A DNA stretch of 9,216 nt. Source: Actinomycetota bacterium (lineage in GTDB: Bacteria; Actinomycetota; Acidimicrobiia; IMCC26256; JACDBD01). Shown piece by piece: positions 1 through 5,701 of this stretch; position 1 is the stretch's first letter; every line of letters starts with the position of its first letter. Location: positions 1 to 9,216 of the forward strand of contig JACDBD010000218.1 of the NCBI GenBank assembly GCA_013695115.1, given 5' to 3'. The translations under genes and the position numbers were made by a program. The notes under the pieces were generated by a model. The model was not told the DNA's origin and did no database searches. It was given only the letters and a program-made list of their open reading frames with translations.

Positions 1-48
1 CTGCCGCTCGAGCAGCCCGACGCCCTGGCCGACCTGCTCGCGCCGTAG
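1..48 (+). CDS. 3' end of a forward gene, possibly alpha/beta hydrolase (partial)
   Basis: Frame 1 is open from the window edge to a TAG at 46-48 and encodes 15 residues, LPLEQPDALADLLAP. The stop lies 2 bp from the stop codon of the convergent menA. The LEQPDAL wording resembles the C-terminal tail of alpha/beta hydrolases just after the catalytic histidine. Beside men genes this would suit a MenH-like enzyme, but that is inference from 15 residues. It could equally be an unrelated gene or a chance open frame. Confidence 0.4.
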   Translation: MPLEQPDALADLLAP

Positions 49-50
49 CG

Positions 51-926
51 TCACGACAGCGCCAGGCCGAGCGCCAGGAGCGCGGCGTAGACCAGCTCCA
101 GGCGGGCGGTCCCGACCAGCGCGGCGACTAGCGACGGCGGGTCGTCATGGGTGAGTACGAGCCAGAACGGCCGCATCGCCAACGGCAGCGCCAGGAGCGC
201 GAGCAGCGCCCACGCGGTGGAGACCGCCGCCACTACGACCACGACGCCGAACGCGACCGCCAGGCAGGCCCCGTACAGGCCGCGCGTCGGCGGGGGCCCG
301 AGGCGCACGGCAAGCGTGCGCTTCCCCACGGCCCGGTCGCCGTCAATATCGCGGATGTTGTTGGCGAGCAAGATCGCGCACGCGAGCAGGCCCACTCCGA
401 TCGCACCCCACCAGGCGGCGGCGGGAACGTGCTCGATCTGCACGTAGGCCGACCCCGCGGTGGCGACCAACCCGAAGAAGACGAGGACCGCGAGCTCTCC
501 GAACCCCGAGTACCCGTAGGGCCGGGGACCGCCGGTGTAGAGCGCACCGGCGGCGATCGCGGCCGCGCCCACCACCAGCAGCCGCAGGTCGACGGCCACC
601 GCCAGGAACGCCCCGACCACCGCGGCGACGCCGAAGGCGAATACCGCCGCCGTCCTCACCGCGGTGGGCGTCGCCACCTTGGACGCGGTGAGCCGCAGCG
701 GCCCCGCCCGCACGTCGTCGGTGCCGCGCACGCCGTCGGAGTAGTCGTTGGCGTAGTTGACGCCGACCTGGAGGGCGAGGGCGACGACGAGCGCGGCGAA
801 CGCTCGCCACCAGATGACGTCGTCGACCTCGGCGTAGGCCGCCGCCGTCCCGACCAGCACCGGCGCCACCGCCGCTCCCAGCGTGCGGGGCCGCGCCCCC
901 GCGAACCACTGTGCCGGCGTGGTCAC
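51..926 (-). CDS. menA: 1,4-dihydroxy-2-naphthoate polyprenyltransferase MenA
   Basis: This integral membrane enzyme of the UbiA superfamily attaches a polyprenyl chain to 1,4-dihydroxy-2-naphthoate, giving demethylmenaquinone. The 291-residue length is normal for MenA. The first Asp-rich motif, NYANDYSDG at residues 57-65, and the second, NNIRDIDGD at 189-197, are the sites that bind Mg-diphosphate in this family. Hydrophobic segments fill the rest, for example around 41-56, 93-112, 115-130, 143-160, 172-188 and 220-250. The GTG start at 926-924 is chosen because the UbiA homology begins there ([14 protein letters not shown]) and because it overlaps the menB stop as GTGA. The open frame continues upstream to 1133, but that part is Arg-rich antisense-like sequence inside menB. 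No Shine-Dalgarno is visible, so translation is probably coupled to menB. Confidence 0.95.
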   Translation of the reverse strand: MTTPAQWFAGARPRTLGAAVAPVLVGTAAAYAEVDDVIWWRAFAALVVALALQVGVNYANDYSDGVRGTDDVRAGPLRLTASKVATPTAVRTAAVFAFGVAAVVGAFLAVAVDLRLLVVGAAAIAAGALYTGGPRPYGYSGFGELAVLVFFGLVATAGSAYVQIEHVPAAAWWGAIGVGLLACAILLANNIRDIDGDRAVGKRTLAVRLGPPPTRGLYGACLAVAFGVVVVVAAVSTAWALLALLALPLAMRPFWLVLTHDDPPSLVAALVGTARLELVYAALLALGLALS

Positions 927-1762
927 GGGCGCTTGGGGAACTGCCCGAAATCGGGAGGGCGCTTGTCGAGGTACGCCTGCTTTCCCTCCTGCGCCTCCTC
1001 GCTCATGTAGTAGAGGAGGGTGGCGTCGCCGGCGAGTTGCTGGATGCCGGCGAGGCCGTCGTCGGCGGCGTTGAGCGACGCCTTGAGCATCCGCAGCGCG
1101 AGCGGGCTGTGCGTCAGCATCCGCCGGCACCACTCGACCGTCGCGACCTCGAGGCGCGCCAGCGGCACGACCTTGTTCACCAGCCCCATGCGCAGCGCCT
1201 CATCGGCGTCGTACTCCTCGCACAGGAACCAGATCTCGCGCGCCTTCTTCTGGCCGACCATGCGGGCGAGCAGGCCCGACCCGTAACCACCGTCGAACGA
1301 ACCCACCTTCGGGCCCGTCTGGCCGAAGCGGGCGTTGTCGGCCGCGACCGTCAGGTCACAGACGATGTGGAGCACGTGACCGCCGCCGATGGCGTAACCC
1401 GCGACCATCGCGACCACCGGTTTGGGCAGCCGTCGAATCTGGACCTGGAGGTCGAGAACGTTGAGCCGGCCGATGCCGTCGTCGCCGACGTAGCCGTCGT
1501 CGCCCCGGATGCGTTGGTCGCCGCCGGAGCAGAACGCTTCGGGGCCCTCGCCGGTGAGGATCACGACGCCGATGGCGGGATCGTTGCGGGCCCGCTCGAA
1601 CGCGTCCTGGAGCTCGAAGAGGGTCTGGGGCCGGAAGGCGTTGCGCACCTCGGGCCGGCACATCGTCAGCTTGGCGATGCCCTCGGCGGTGTCGTAGCGG
1701 ATGTCGCCGTACCCGGCGTCGGCGCCGGGCTTCCAGTCGAGTGCCGGTTCGATCGCAGTCAT
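923..1762 (-). CDS. menB: 1,4-dihydroxy-2-naphthoyl-CoA synthase MenB
   Basis: This crotonase-fold enzyme cyclises o-succinylbenzoyl-CoA to 1,4-dihydroxy-2-naphthoyl-CoA. The 279-residue protein closely resembles E. coli MenB from memory: CSGGDQ at residues 78-83, the oxyanion-hole region [11 protein letters not shown] at 122-132, and [12 protein letters not shown] at 148-159, followed by [13 protein letters not shown]. Gly150 occupies the position that separates bicarbonate-dependent type I enzymes (Gly) from type II enzymes (Asp, as in Mycobacterium), so this reads as type I. Asp157 and Tyr252 are the conserved acid and C-terminal tyrosine. The ATG at 1762 is preferred over the in-frame ATG at 1843 because a GGAGGAGG sequence lies 10 nt upstream of it (1773-1780) and the extra 27 residues are low-complexity leader. 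It is followed by menA with a 4-nt overlap. Confidence 0.97.
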   Translation of the reverse strand: MTAIEPALDWKPGADAGYGDIRYDTAEGIAKLTMCRPEVRNAFRPQTLFELQDAFERARNDPAIGVVILTGEGPEAFCSGGDQRIRGDDGYVGDDGIGRLNVLDLQVQIRRLPKPVVAMVAGYAIGGGHVLHIVCDLTVAADNARFGQTGPKVGSFDGGYGSGLLARMVGQKKAREIWFLCEEYDADEALRMGLVNKVVPLARLEVATVEWCRRMLTHSPLALRMLKASLNAADDGLAGIQQLAGDATLLYYMSEEAQEGKQAYLDKRPPDFGQFPKRP

Positions 1763-1796
1763 GGGGGGCGCGCCTCCTCCTCTGGTCCCCTCACTC

Positions 1797-1819
1797 GGCG
1801 ACGGGGATACCCCGTCGCC
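1797..1819. repeat. Perfect inverted repeat, candidate operator or leader hairpin
   Basis: The arms GGCGACGGGG (1797-1806) and CCCCGTCGCC (1810-1819) match perfectly around a 3-nt ATA centre. On the minus strand the centre reads GGGTAT, with GTTC 15 nt upstream (1831-1828), so the repeat overlaps a weak SigB-type promoter candidate that would give menB a leader of about 38 nt. It could be an operator for a dimeric regulator or a hairpin in the menB leader. Confidence 0.45.
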
Positions 1820-1837
1820 GTCCTTCGGAACGTTCGG

Positions 1838-1852
1838 CTCCAACTCTTGGAG
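1838..1852. repeat. Short inverted repeat upstream of menE
   Basis: CTCCAA and TTGGAG (6-bp arms) flank a CTC centre. The right arm doubles as the best -35-like hexamer for menE, so a bound dimer here could control menE. The arms are short enough that chance cannot be excluded. Confidence 0.25.
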
Positions 1853-1877
1853 CGATCACTCCTACGAACGGTACGGT
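1847..1877 (+). promoter_or_regulatory. Possible menE promoter giving a leaderless mRNA
   Basis: TTGGAG (1847-1852) and TACGGT (1872-1877) resemble -35 and -10 hexamers, with a rather long 19-bp gap. A -10 ending at 1877 predicts a transcription start at about 1884-1886, which is the menE ATG. No Shine-Dalgarno precedes that ATG, so leaderless translation, common in Actinomycetota, would explain the arrangement. Confidence 0.3.
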
Positions 1878-1885
1878 AGCGCCGG

Positions 1886-3097
1886 ATGGCCCGATCCGAC
1901 CAAGCCGGCCCGCTGGTGGCGATCCGGCTGCTCGCCCCCGCCGCCGGCGACCAGGTCAGCCGGTGCTGGCAGGACGGCGAGGCGGTGGCGGTCCTCGACC
2001 CCCGAGCGCCGGCGGCCGTCACCGAGACCGCCCTCGCGCGGGTGCAGCCGACCCACATCGTGGACGAGCACGGGCGCCGCGCCCATCCGCCCGGGACACC
2101 GGCGACTGCCGGCGTCGTGGCGGTGGTGCTCACCTCGGGGACAACCGGCGATCCCAAGGCCGTCGAGCTGACCGCCGCCGGTCGCGACGCGATCGGCCAG
2201 GGCTTCGCCGCCGCGCTCGACATCGGCCCCGGCGACCGCTGGCTCGTCTGTCTCCCCCTCCATCACGTCGCCGGGCTCGCCATCCTGGGCCGGAGTGCGG
2301 CCGCCGGCTTCCCCGTCGTCACCCACGACGGCTTCGATCTCGACGCGGTAGCGGCATCGCCCGAGCGCGATGCAACCACGATCGTGTCGCTGGTGCCGAC
2401 CACGCTGGCGCGCCTGGTCGACGCGGGTGCGCCGCTGGCGAGGTTCCGCGCCATCGTCACGGGCGGGGCGCCGCTCCCGCCCGCGGTGCGTGGGCGGGCC
2501 GAGGCGGTGGGCGGTCGCGTCGTCGACACCTACGGCCTCAGCGAAACGTGGGGTGGCGTGCTCCTCGACGGCGTGCCCCTCCCGGGCGCCGAGTTCGAGA
2601 TCGGCGAGGACGGCGACGTCTTCGTCCGGGGAGCCATGGTGATGCGGGGCTACCGCTTCGACGAGACCGCCACCGCCGCCGCGACCACCGCAGACGGTTG
2701 GTTCTGCACCGGTGACGTCGGGCGCATCGGATCCGACGGTCGCATCGTGATCACCGACCGCCGCCACGAGGTGATCATCACCGGCGGAGTCAACGTGAGC
2801 CCGACCGCGGTCGAGGCGGTGCTCGCCGATCATCCGGGCGTCGCCGACGTGTGCGTCGCGGGACGACCCGACGCCGAGTGGGGCGGCCGGGTCGTCGCCT
2901 ACGTGGTCGCGCGTAACCCCACTGCGCCGCCCCGTCTCGACGACCTGCGCGCGTTCGCGTCAGAACGGCTCAGCGCGGCCCAGTTGCCGCGGGAGGTCGT
3001 CCTGATCGACGCGGTTCCGCGCACAGCCGGGGGAAAGGCGCTGCGTCGGGCGCTGGCCCAAGGCAAGCGGTCGCGGCGCAGGTACCCTGCGCCGTAG
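1886..3097 (+). CDS. menE: o-Succinylbenzoate-CoA ligase MenE (OSB-CoA synthetase)
   Basis: This ANL-superfamily adenylating enzyme activates o-succinylbenzoate with ATP and CoA, supplying the MenB substrate. The 403-residue protein is in the range of short actinobacterial MenE proteins. Motifs in order are the P-loop TSGTTGDPK at 83-91, LPLHHVAGL at 123-131, the adenylate-binding YGLSET at 216-221, GDVGR at 276-280, the hinge region DRRHEVIITGGVNVSP at 291-306, and the C-terminal catalytic lysine in GGK at 382-384. The N-terminal part before the P-loop is short, as in compact MenE proteins. The ATG at 1886 has no Shine-Dalgarno and may be leaderless. Divergence from menB and the menA partner support MenE rather than another acyl-CoA ligase, though the substrate is inferred from context. 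Confidence 0.9.
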   Translation: MARSDQAGPLVAIRLLAPAAGDQVSRCWQDGEAVAVLDPRAPAAVTETALARVQPTHIVDEHGRRAHPPGTPATAGVVAVVLTSGTTGDPKAVELTAAGRDAIGQGFAAALDIGPGDRWLVCLPLHHVAGLAILGRSAAAGFPVVTHDGFDLDAVAASPERDATTIVSLVPTTLARLVDAGAPLARFRAIVTGGAPLPPAVRGRAEAVGGRVVDTYGLSETWGGVLLDGVPLPGAEFEIGEDGDVFVRGAMVMRGYRFDETATAAATTADGWFCTGDVGRIGSDGRIVITDRRHEVIITGGVNVSPTAVEAVLADHPGVADVCVAGRPDAEWGGRVVAYVVARNPTAPPRLDDLRAFASERLSAAQLPREVVLIDAVPRTAGGKALRRALAQGKRSRRRYPAP

Positions 3098-3102
3098 CGA
3101 GC

Positions 3103-3149
3103 CGGGCCCGAGCGGCCCGAGCGGAGACGGGGCGGACGTTTCACCGCCC
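3103..3149 (+). terminator. Possible weak menE terminator hairpins
   Basis: Two hairpins follow menE: CGGGCC/GGCCCG (3103-3108 with 3114-3119) and GGGCGG/CCGCCC (3130-3135 with 3144-3149). Neither has a T-run, and the loop of the second contains the -35 element of the next promoter. Termination is therefore possible but not clear. Confidence 0.25.
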
Positions 3150-3163
3150 TTCCGAGCGGGAAG
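3138..3163 (+). promoter_or_regulatory. SigB/SigF-type promoter of the CsbD-family gene
   Basis: GTTT (3138-3141) and GGGAAG (3158-3163) are separated by exactly 16 nt. This matches the SigB-family pattern GTTT / GGGWA known from Bacillus SigB and Streptomyces SigB. The predicted start near 3170 leaves a leader of about 53 nt. csbD of Bacillus subtilis is itself SigB-controlled, which fits. Confidence 0.55.
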
Positions 3164-3175
3164 AACGAATCGAAC

Positions 3176-3195
3176 GCCGGCGCGATCGCGCCGGC
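3176..3195. repeat. 20-bp perfect palindrome in the CsbD leader
   Basis: The sequence centred on 3185/3186 (arms GCCGGCGCGA and TCGCGCCGGC) is perfectly self-complementary. It lies just after the predicted transcription start and 11 nt before the GGAAGGAG ribosome binding site (3207-3214). It may form a 5' hairpin that protects the mRNA, or be an operator. Confidence 0.5.
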
Positions 3196-3222
3196 CGAAC
3201 CTGCCCGGAAGGAGCAATTCCC

Positions 3223-3417
3223 ATGGAAGGCAAGAAGGACGAGCTCAAGGGTCGGGTGAAGGAAGCCGCCGGCGACCTCACCGACGACAAGAGCCTCAAG
3301 GCCGAGGGGAAAGCCGACCGTACCGGTGGCAAGGTCAAGGAGTTCCTCGGGGACGCCAAGGACAAGGGCGAGGAGATCGTCGACAAGGTCAAGGACAAGG
3401 TGGACCGCAAAAAGTAG
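3223..3417 (+). CDS. CsbD family (UPF0337-type) stress protein
   Basis: This is a 64-residue, highly charged, soluble protein of the CsbD family. The family signature is clear: an N-terminal KKDELKGRVKEAAGDLTDD at residues 4-22, followed by lysine- and glycine-rich segments (KAEGKADRTGGKVKE, 26-40) and a C-terminal amphipathic DKVKDKVDRKK. Members are abundant general-stress proteins, and the Bacillus subtilis founder is controlled by SigB. The biochemical function is unknown. The start is fixed by GGAAGGAG about 9 nt upstream. A SigB-type promoter lies at 3138-3163 and a strong hairpin follows at 3440-3464. Its position next to sigma, anti-sigma and anti-anti-sigma genes suggests it belongs to their regulon, which is inference. 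Confidence 0.93.
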   Translation: MEGKKDELKGRVKEAAGDLTDDKSLKAEGKADRTGGKVKEFLGDAKDKGEEIVDKVKDKVDRKK

Positions 3418-3439
3418 CGACGATCTCTCACCATGCGCG

Positions 3440-3464
3440 ACACGCCGGGCTCCGCCCGGCGTGT
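3440..3464. terminator. Shared bidirectional terminator
   Basis: Perfect 11-bp arms ACACGCCGGGC and GCCCGGCGTGT flank a TCC loop, and CGCG/CGCG outside (3436-3439 and 3467-3470) can extend the stem. It sits between the convergent CsbD gene and STAS gene, 22 nt after the one and 7 nt after the other, so it can end both transcripts. T-runs are short. Confidence 0.8.
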
Positions 3465-3471
3465 TTCGCGT

Positions 3472-3819
3472 TCAATCGGTAATGGTGAAGACCTGGGTCA
3501 GCCCGGTGATCTCGAGGACCTTGCGGGTGGACGGTTGCATGGCGCGGAGCTCGAGGTCGCCGGAGCGCTCGCGGATCCGCTTGAGCGCGCCCACGAAGAC
3601 CCCCAGGCCGGACGAGTCGATGAAATCCATGTCGGCCAGGTCGACCACGACCCGCTTGGTGCCGGCGTCGATGAGGCGGTACAGCTCGTCGCGCAGCGCG
3701 GGTGACGTGTAGACGTCGACCTCACCCTGGATGCGGAGCACGGGGCCATCGGCACTCTCGTCGGTCGACAGCGCGAAGTCTTCACCGTGCTCGCCGGCAT
3801 TGGGCGTTCCGGTCGTCAT
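3472..3819 (-). CDS. STAS-domain anti-anti-sigma factor (RsbV/SpoIIAA type)
   Basis: This 115-residue single-domain STAS protein is the antagonist that, when unphosphorylated, binds an anti-sigma factor and frees the sigma factor. It begins with a short variable tail, then VLRIQGEVDVYTSPALRDEL (27-46), the strand VVVDLADMDFIDSSGLGVFV (57-76) and a C-terminal VLEITGLTQVFTI. DSSGLG at 68-73 carries the phosphorylatable serine (Ser69 or Ser70). The ATG at 3819 is chosen because it overlaps the upstream kinase stop as TGATG, and the STAS homology starts soon after. The frame extends to 3897 but that part lies inside the kinase gene. As last gene of the operon it is coupled to its probable kinase. 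Which anti-sigma factor it releases is inferred, not shown. Confidence 0.93.
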   Translation of the reverse strand: MTTGTPNAGEHGEDFALSTDESADGPVLRIQGEVDVYTSPALRDELYRLIDAGTKRVVVDLADMDFIDSSGLGVFVGALKRIRERSGDLELRAMQPSTRKVLEITGLTQVFTITD

Positions 3820-4247
3820 CACCCGGCAGCGTATCGGCCGTTCGTCGCCAACTCGAACCAGACGAGCGTGCCCGACTCCGCGGTCGTGCTTCCCCATCGG
3901 CTCGCGAGCGCGTCGACAATGTTCAGGCCGCGACCGTCGGGGCCCTCCGGATCGAGGGCGCGCCGCTGCACGCGTCCACCACCGGAGTCGTGGACCTCGA
4001 CCCGGATCAAACCGGGACGCCGGAGAACCGAGACCTGGGCGTCAGCCGACGCGTGGCGGTACGAATTCGTGACCAGCTCGCTCGTGAGCAGGAGCGCGAC
4101 GTCGGCGACGTCGGTGGGGACGTCCCAGCGCCGGAGGGCGGCATCCACGAAGCGGCGCGCACTCGCCACGCTCGGCGGGACCGACGGGAACACCGTCGAG
4201 ACCGAGTCGAAGCTGCCCCGCCCCGGTCGGGTGTCGAGCCGGCTCAC
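3819..4247 (-). CDS. RsbW-like anti-sigma factor/serine kinase (HATPase_c_2)
   Basis: This 142-residue GHKL-fold protein resembles the RsbW/SpoIIAB family, whose members bind a sigma factor and phosphorylate STAS antagonists. The N-box is intact: ELVTNSYRHA at 57-66 gives the Mg-binding Glu57 and Asn61. The G1 box VHDSGGG (85-91, Asp87 for adenine) and G2 box GRGLNIVD (105-112) are clear, and GTLVWFEL at 126-133 closes the fold. The GTG start at 4247-4245 overlaps the stop of the sigma gene as GTGA, and the stop overlaps the STAS gene start. Because it keeps the ATP-binding residues that the two UsfX-like proteins lack, it is the likely kinase of the neighbouring STAS protein. It might also bind a sigma factor directly, which the sequence cannot settle. 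Confidence 0.9.
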   Translation of the reverse strand: MSRLDTRPGRGSFDSVSTVFPSVPPSVASARRFVDAALRRWDVPTDVADVALLLTSELVTNSYRHASADAQVSVLRRPGLIRVEVHDSGGGRVQRRALDPEGPDGRGLNIVDALASRWGSTTAESGTLVWFELATNGRYAAG

Positions 4248-5017
4248 GGTTCGATCTCGGCTCCGGCGTACTCGCGGAGCAGTTCGAGGCTGCGGGTGAG
4301 CAGGCGCGAGACGTGCATCTGGCTGATCCCCACCTGCGCTGCGATCTCTGATTGCGTCAGGCCCTTGAAGAATCGGAGATAGACGATGCTCTGCTCGCGC
4401 TCGGGGAGCGCGGCGAGGAGCCCCGACAGCTCCACCTGGTGCTCGACCCGGTCGAAGTCCGGGTCCTCGTCGCCGAGCATGCTCGCGAGGTCGCCCCCCT
4501 CCTCGCTGGTGGCGGCGGGCCCGTCGAGGGAAGTGAGCCGGTACATCCCGCCCGCCTCCATCGCCTCGAGGACCTCCTCCTCCGAGCCACCCACGTGCGC
4601 GGCGATCTCGGCCACCGTCGGCGAGCGGCCGAGCTCCTGGCTCAGACCCCCGACAACCCGGGCGAGCTGGAGGTGCAGCTCCTGGACCCGTCGCGGCACG
4701 CGCATCGCCCAGCCCTTGTCGCGGAAGTGACGCTTGATCTCGCCGACGATGGTGGGCGTGGCGAAGGTCGAGAACTGGAGCCCGCGCTCGGGGTCGAAGC
4801 GGTCGACGGCCTTGAGGAGACCGAGCAGCGCGACCTGCACCAGGTCCTCGTGGGGCTCACCGCGGTGGCCGAAGCGCCGGGCGAGGAACTGCGCGAGGGG
4901 GACATGGTCCTCGACGAGCTCGTCCCGCAACCGGCGGTCGCCGGTCCGGCGGTACTCGGCGAATCGCTCGTCGAGTCCGTGCTCGTCGGTATCGAGGACG
5001 TCGCCGCTCACCTGCAT
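4244..5017 (-). CDS. SigB/SigF/SigG-family RNA polymerase sigma factor (copy 1)
   Basis: This 257-residue alternative sigma factor directs RNA polymerase to stress promoters. Region 2 runs from about residue 58 (DLVQVALLGLLKAVDRFD, then FSTFATPTIVGEIKRHFRDKGW to 103). Region 3 follows (VQELHLQLARVVGGLSQELG, then PTVAEIAAHVGGSEEEVLEAM). Region 4.2 is a helix-turn-helix, LTQSEIAAQVGISQMHVSRLL at 220-240. The ATG at 5017 overlaps the anti-sigma stop by 10 nt. A GTG at 5011 with a 4-nt overlap is an alternative start. The frame stays open far upstream to 6097, but that sequence is antisense to the second anti-sigma gene and shows no sigma homology. The anti-sigma/sigma order matches usfX-sigF of Mycobacterium. 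A paralogue lies at 6088-6837. Confidence 0.95.
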   Translation of the reverse strand: MQVSGDVLDTDEHGLDERFAEYRRTGDRRLRDELVEDHVPLAQFLARRFGHRGEPHEDLVQVALLGLLKAVDRFDPERGLQFSTFATPTIVGEIKRHFRDKGWAMRVPRRVQELHLQLARVVGGLSQELGRSPTVAEIAAHVGGSEEEVLEAMEAGGMYRLTSLDGPAATSEEGGDLASMLGDEDPDFDRVEHQVELSGLLAALPEREQSIVYLRFFKGLTQSEIAAQVGISQMHVSRLLTRSLELLREYAGAEIEP

Positions 5018-5400
5018 ACGGGCTGGCGCTCCATCACGAGCATGAACCGCACGCCGGGCGGGTGGTCCACGATCTCGAAGAACTCGCTGACCGAATGGAG
5101 GATGGCCTCCGACAGCGGGGTGAGCAGAGGCGCTGCGCCCGGGGGCTCGCATGGGGCCGAGCCTTCGATGGTGACGCGGCCCTCGTCGGGGGCGAAGGCG
5201 AGGGTGATGGGGCCGGAGGCGAAGCGCATGACGGAGTGGCAGAGCTCGTCGACCGCTATGCGCAGGTCGTCTGTCTGCTCGCAGTCGAACCCGGCGCGGC
5301 CGGCGGTGTCGGCGGCTACGAGCCGGACCGCCCGCAGGTGCTGGACGCTCGGGGGCACGAGCAGCTGGAGCTCGCGTGCGCTTGCGGTGGTACCGATCAC
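5008..5400 (-). CDS. UsfX/RsbW-type anti-sigma factor (copy 1)
   Basis: This 130-residue protein resembles the anti-SigF factor UsfX (RsbW) of Mycobacterium. The recognisable part is the helix region RAGFDCEQTDDLRIAVDELCHSVM, aligned to the GHKL N-box. The Mg-binding Asn expected four residues after the Glu is absent (ELCHS), and no clear G1 or G2 box is visible, so it probably acts as a sigma-binding protein rather than an active kinase. A frame opens at GTG 5418, but a SigB-type -10 (GGGTAC, 5416-5411) covers that codon, so the GTG at 5400 is preferred, with little or no leader. The stop overlaps the sigma gene, which implies matched production of sigma and anti-sigma. The paralogue at 5702-6085 shares AAD-A-RAGF and DLRI-VDELCH. 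Confidence 0.88.
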   Translation of the reverse strand: MIGTTASARELQLLVPPSVQHLRAVRLVAADTAGRAGFDCEQTDDLRIAVDELCHSVMRFASGPITLAFAPDEGRVTIEGSAPCEPPGAAPLLTPLSEAILHSVSEFFEIVDHPPGVRFMLVMERQPVCR

Positions 5401-5410
5401 GGGGGTGAAG

Positions 5411-5436
5411 GTACCCACGAGCGCAGCCGTTCATAC
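5411..5436 (-). promoter_or_regulatory. SigB/SigF-type promoter of sigma operon 1
   Basis: On the minus strand GTAT (5436-5433) and GGGTAC (5416-5411) are separated by 16 nt. This fits the published Streptomyces SigB consensus GNNT-N14-16-GGGTAC/T exactly. Transcription would start near 5404-5400, at or just before the preferred GTG start. It implies autoregulation by the sigma factor encoded in the operon, or by its neighbour. Confidence 0.6.
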
Positions 5437-5444
5437 CGTTCATT
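5427..5444. repeat. Tandem direct repeat between the divergent sigma promoters
   Basis: CCGTTCATA (5427-5435) is followed directly by CCGTTCATT (5436-5444), matching at 8 of 9 positions. The repeat covers the -35 of the minus-strand promoter and ends 4 bp before the -35 of the plus-strand promoter. It is a candidate binding site for a regulator of one or both operons. Confidence 0.4.
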
Positions 5445-5448
5445 CGTG

Positions 5449-5474
5449 GATTCGGGGCCTGATCACGAGGGTAG
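5449..5474 (+). promoter_or_regulatory. SigB/SigF-type promoter of sigma operon 2
   Basis: GATT (5449-5452) and GGGTAG (5469-5474) are separated by 16 nt. The first seven bases GATTCGG and the GGGTAGG around the -10 are identical to the promoter before the ligD operon at 6843. The predicted start is near 5481, followed by GGGAGG (5490-5495) and an ATG at 5500. It points away from the promoter at 5411-5436, with 12 bp between their -35 elements. Confidence 0.55.
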
Positions 5475-5499
5475 GAGCGGTGCAAGAAAGGGAGGACAC

Positions 5500-5633
5500 A
5501 TGCCGAAGACCCGCGCCGCGAGGCGCAGGCTCCTCCCGGGGCCGGACACGGGCCGAACCCCGCCGAGGAGGCAAAGGTCGAGGAGATGACCGAGCGGGGA
5601 GCGCACCAGCAAGGCGAGGGTCGCGTACCCTGA
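5500..5633 (+). other. Small ORF with good start signals, possibly frameshifted
   Basis: An ATG at 5500 follows a GGGAGG ribosome binding site and a SigB-type promoter. In its own frame it gives only 29 Arg- and Pro-rich residues, ending at 5589 (MPKTRAARRR...). Another frame reads protein-like acidic sequence from the same point to a TGA at 5631-5633: AEDPRREAQ..., then NPAEEAKVEEMTERGA and GEGRVP. One added G after the ATG would join the start to this frame as a 44-residue protein. Either a base has been lost, by mutation or assembly error, or the 29-residue reading is real, or the region is simply a leader. I do not recognise the family. Confidence 0.3.
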
Positions 5634-5701
5634 GGCGCACCGGGCGGCGGGGAGCAAACCTGCATGACCGCCACCCCATGCCTTCGCAGGAGAGCGGCCC
5701 A

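Larger units (their letters stand above)
1763..1885. promoter_or_regulatory. Divergent menB/menE control region
   Basis: This 123-bp spacer separates the divergent start codons of menB and menE. It holds the menB ribosome binding site (1773-1780), a perfect 10-bp-arm inverted repeat (1797-1819) and a second 6-bp-arm inverted repeat (1838-1852). It must hold promoters for both directions. Confidence 0.7.

Noticed and set aside
911..1879. 322-residue plus-strand frame over menB
   Set aside because: It is the complement of menB, which has unmistakable family motifs on the minus strand.
5617..5631. AGGGT/ACCCT inverted repeat before copy 2 anti-sigma gene
   Set aside because: The 5-bp arms are too short to stand out in GC-rich DNA and there is no T-run. 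The GGGTAC read on the minus strand points into the sORF and has no gene immediately downstream.
4352..5701. Long plus-strand frame running into the copy 2 anti-sigma gene
   Set aside because: It is antisense to sigma factor copy 1 and anti-sigma copy 1. The protein-like part starts only at 5702, where a ribosome binding site is present.
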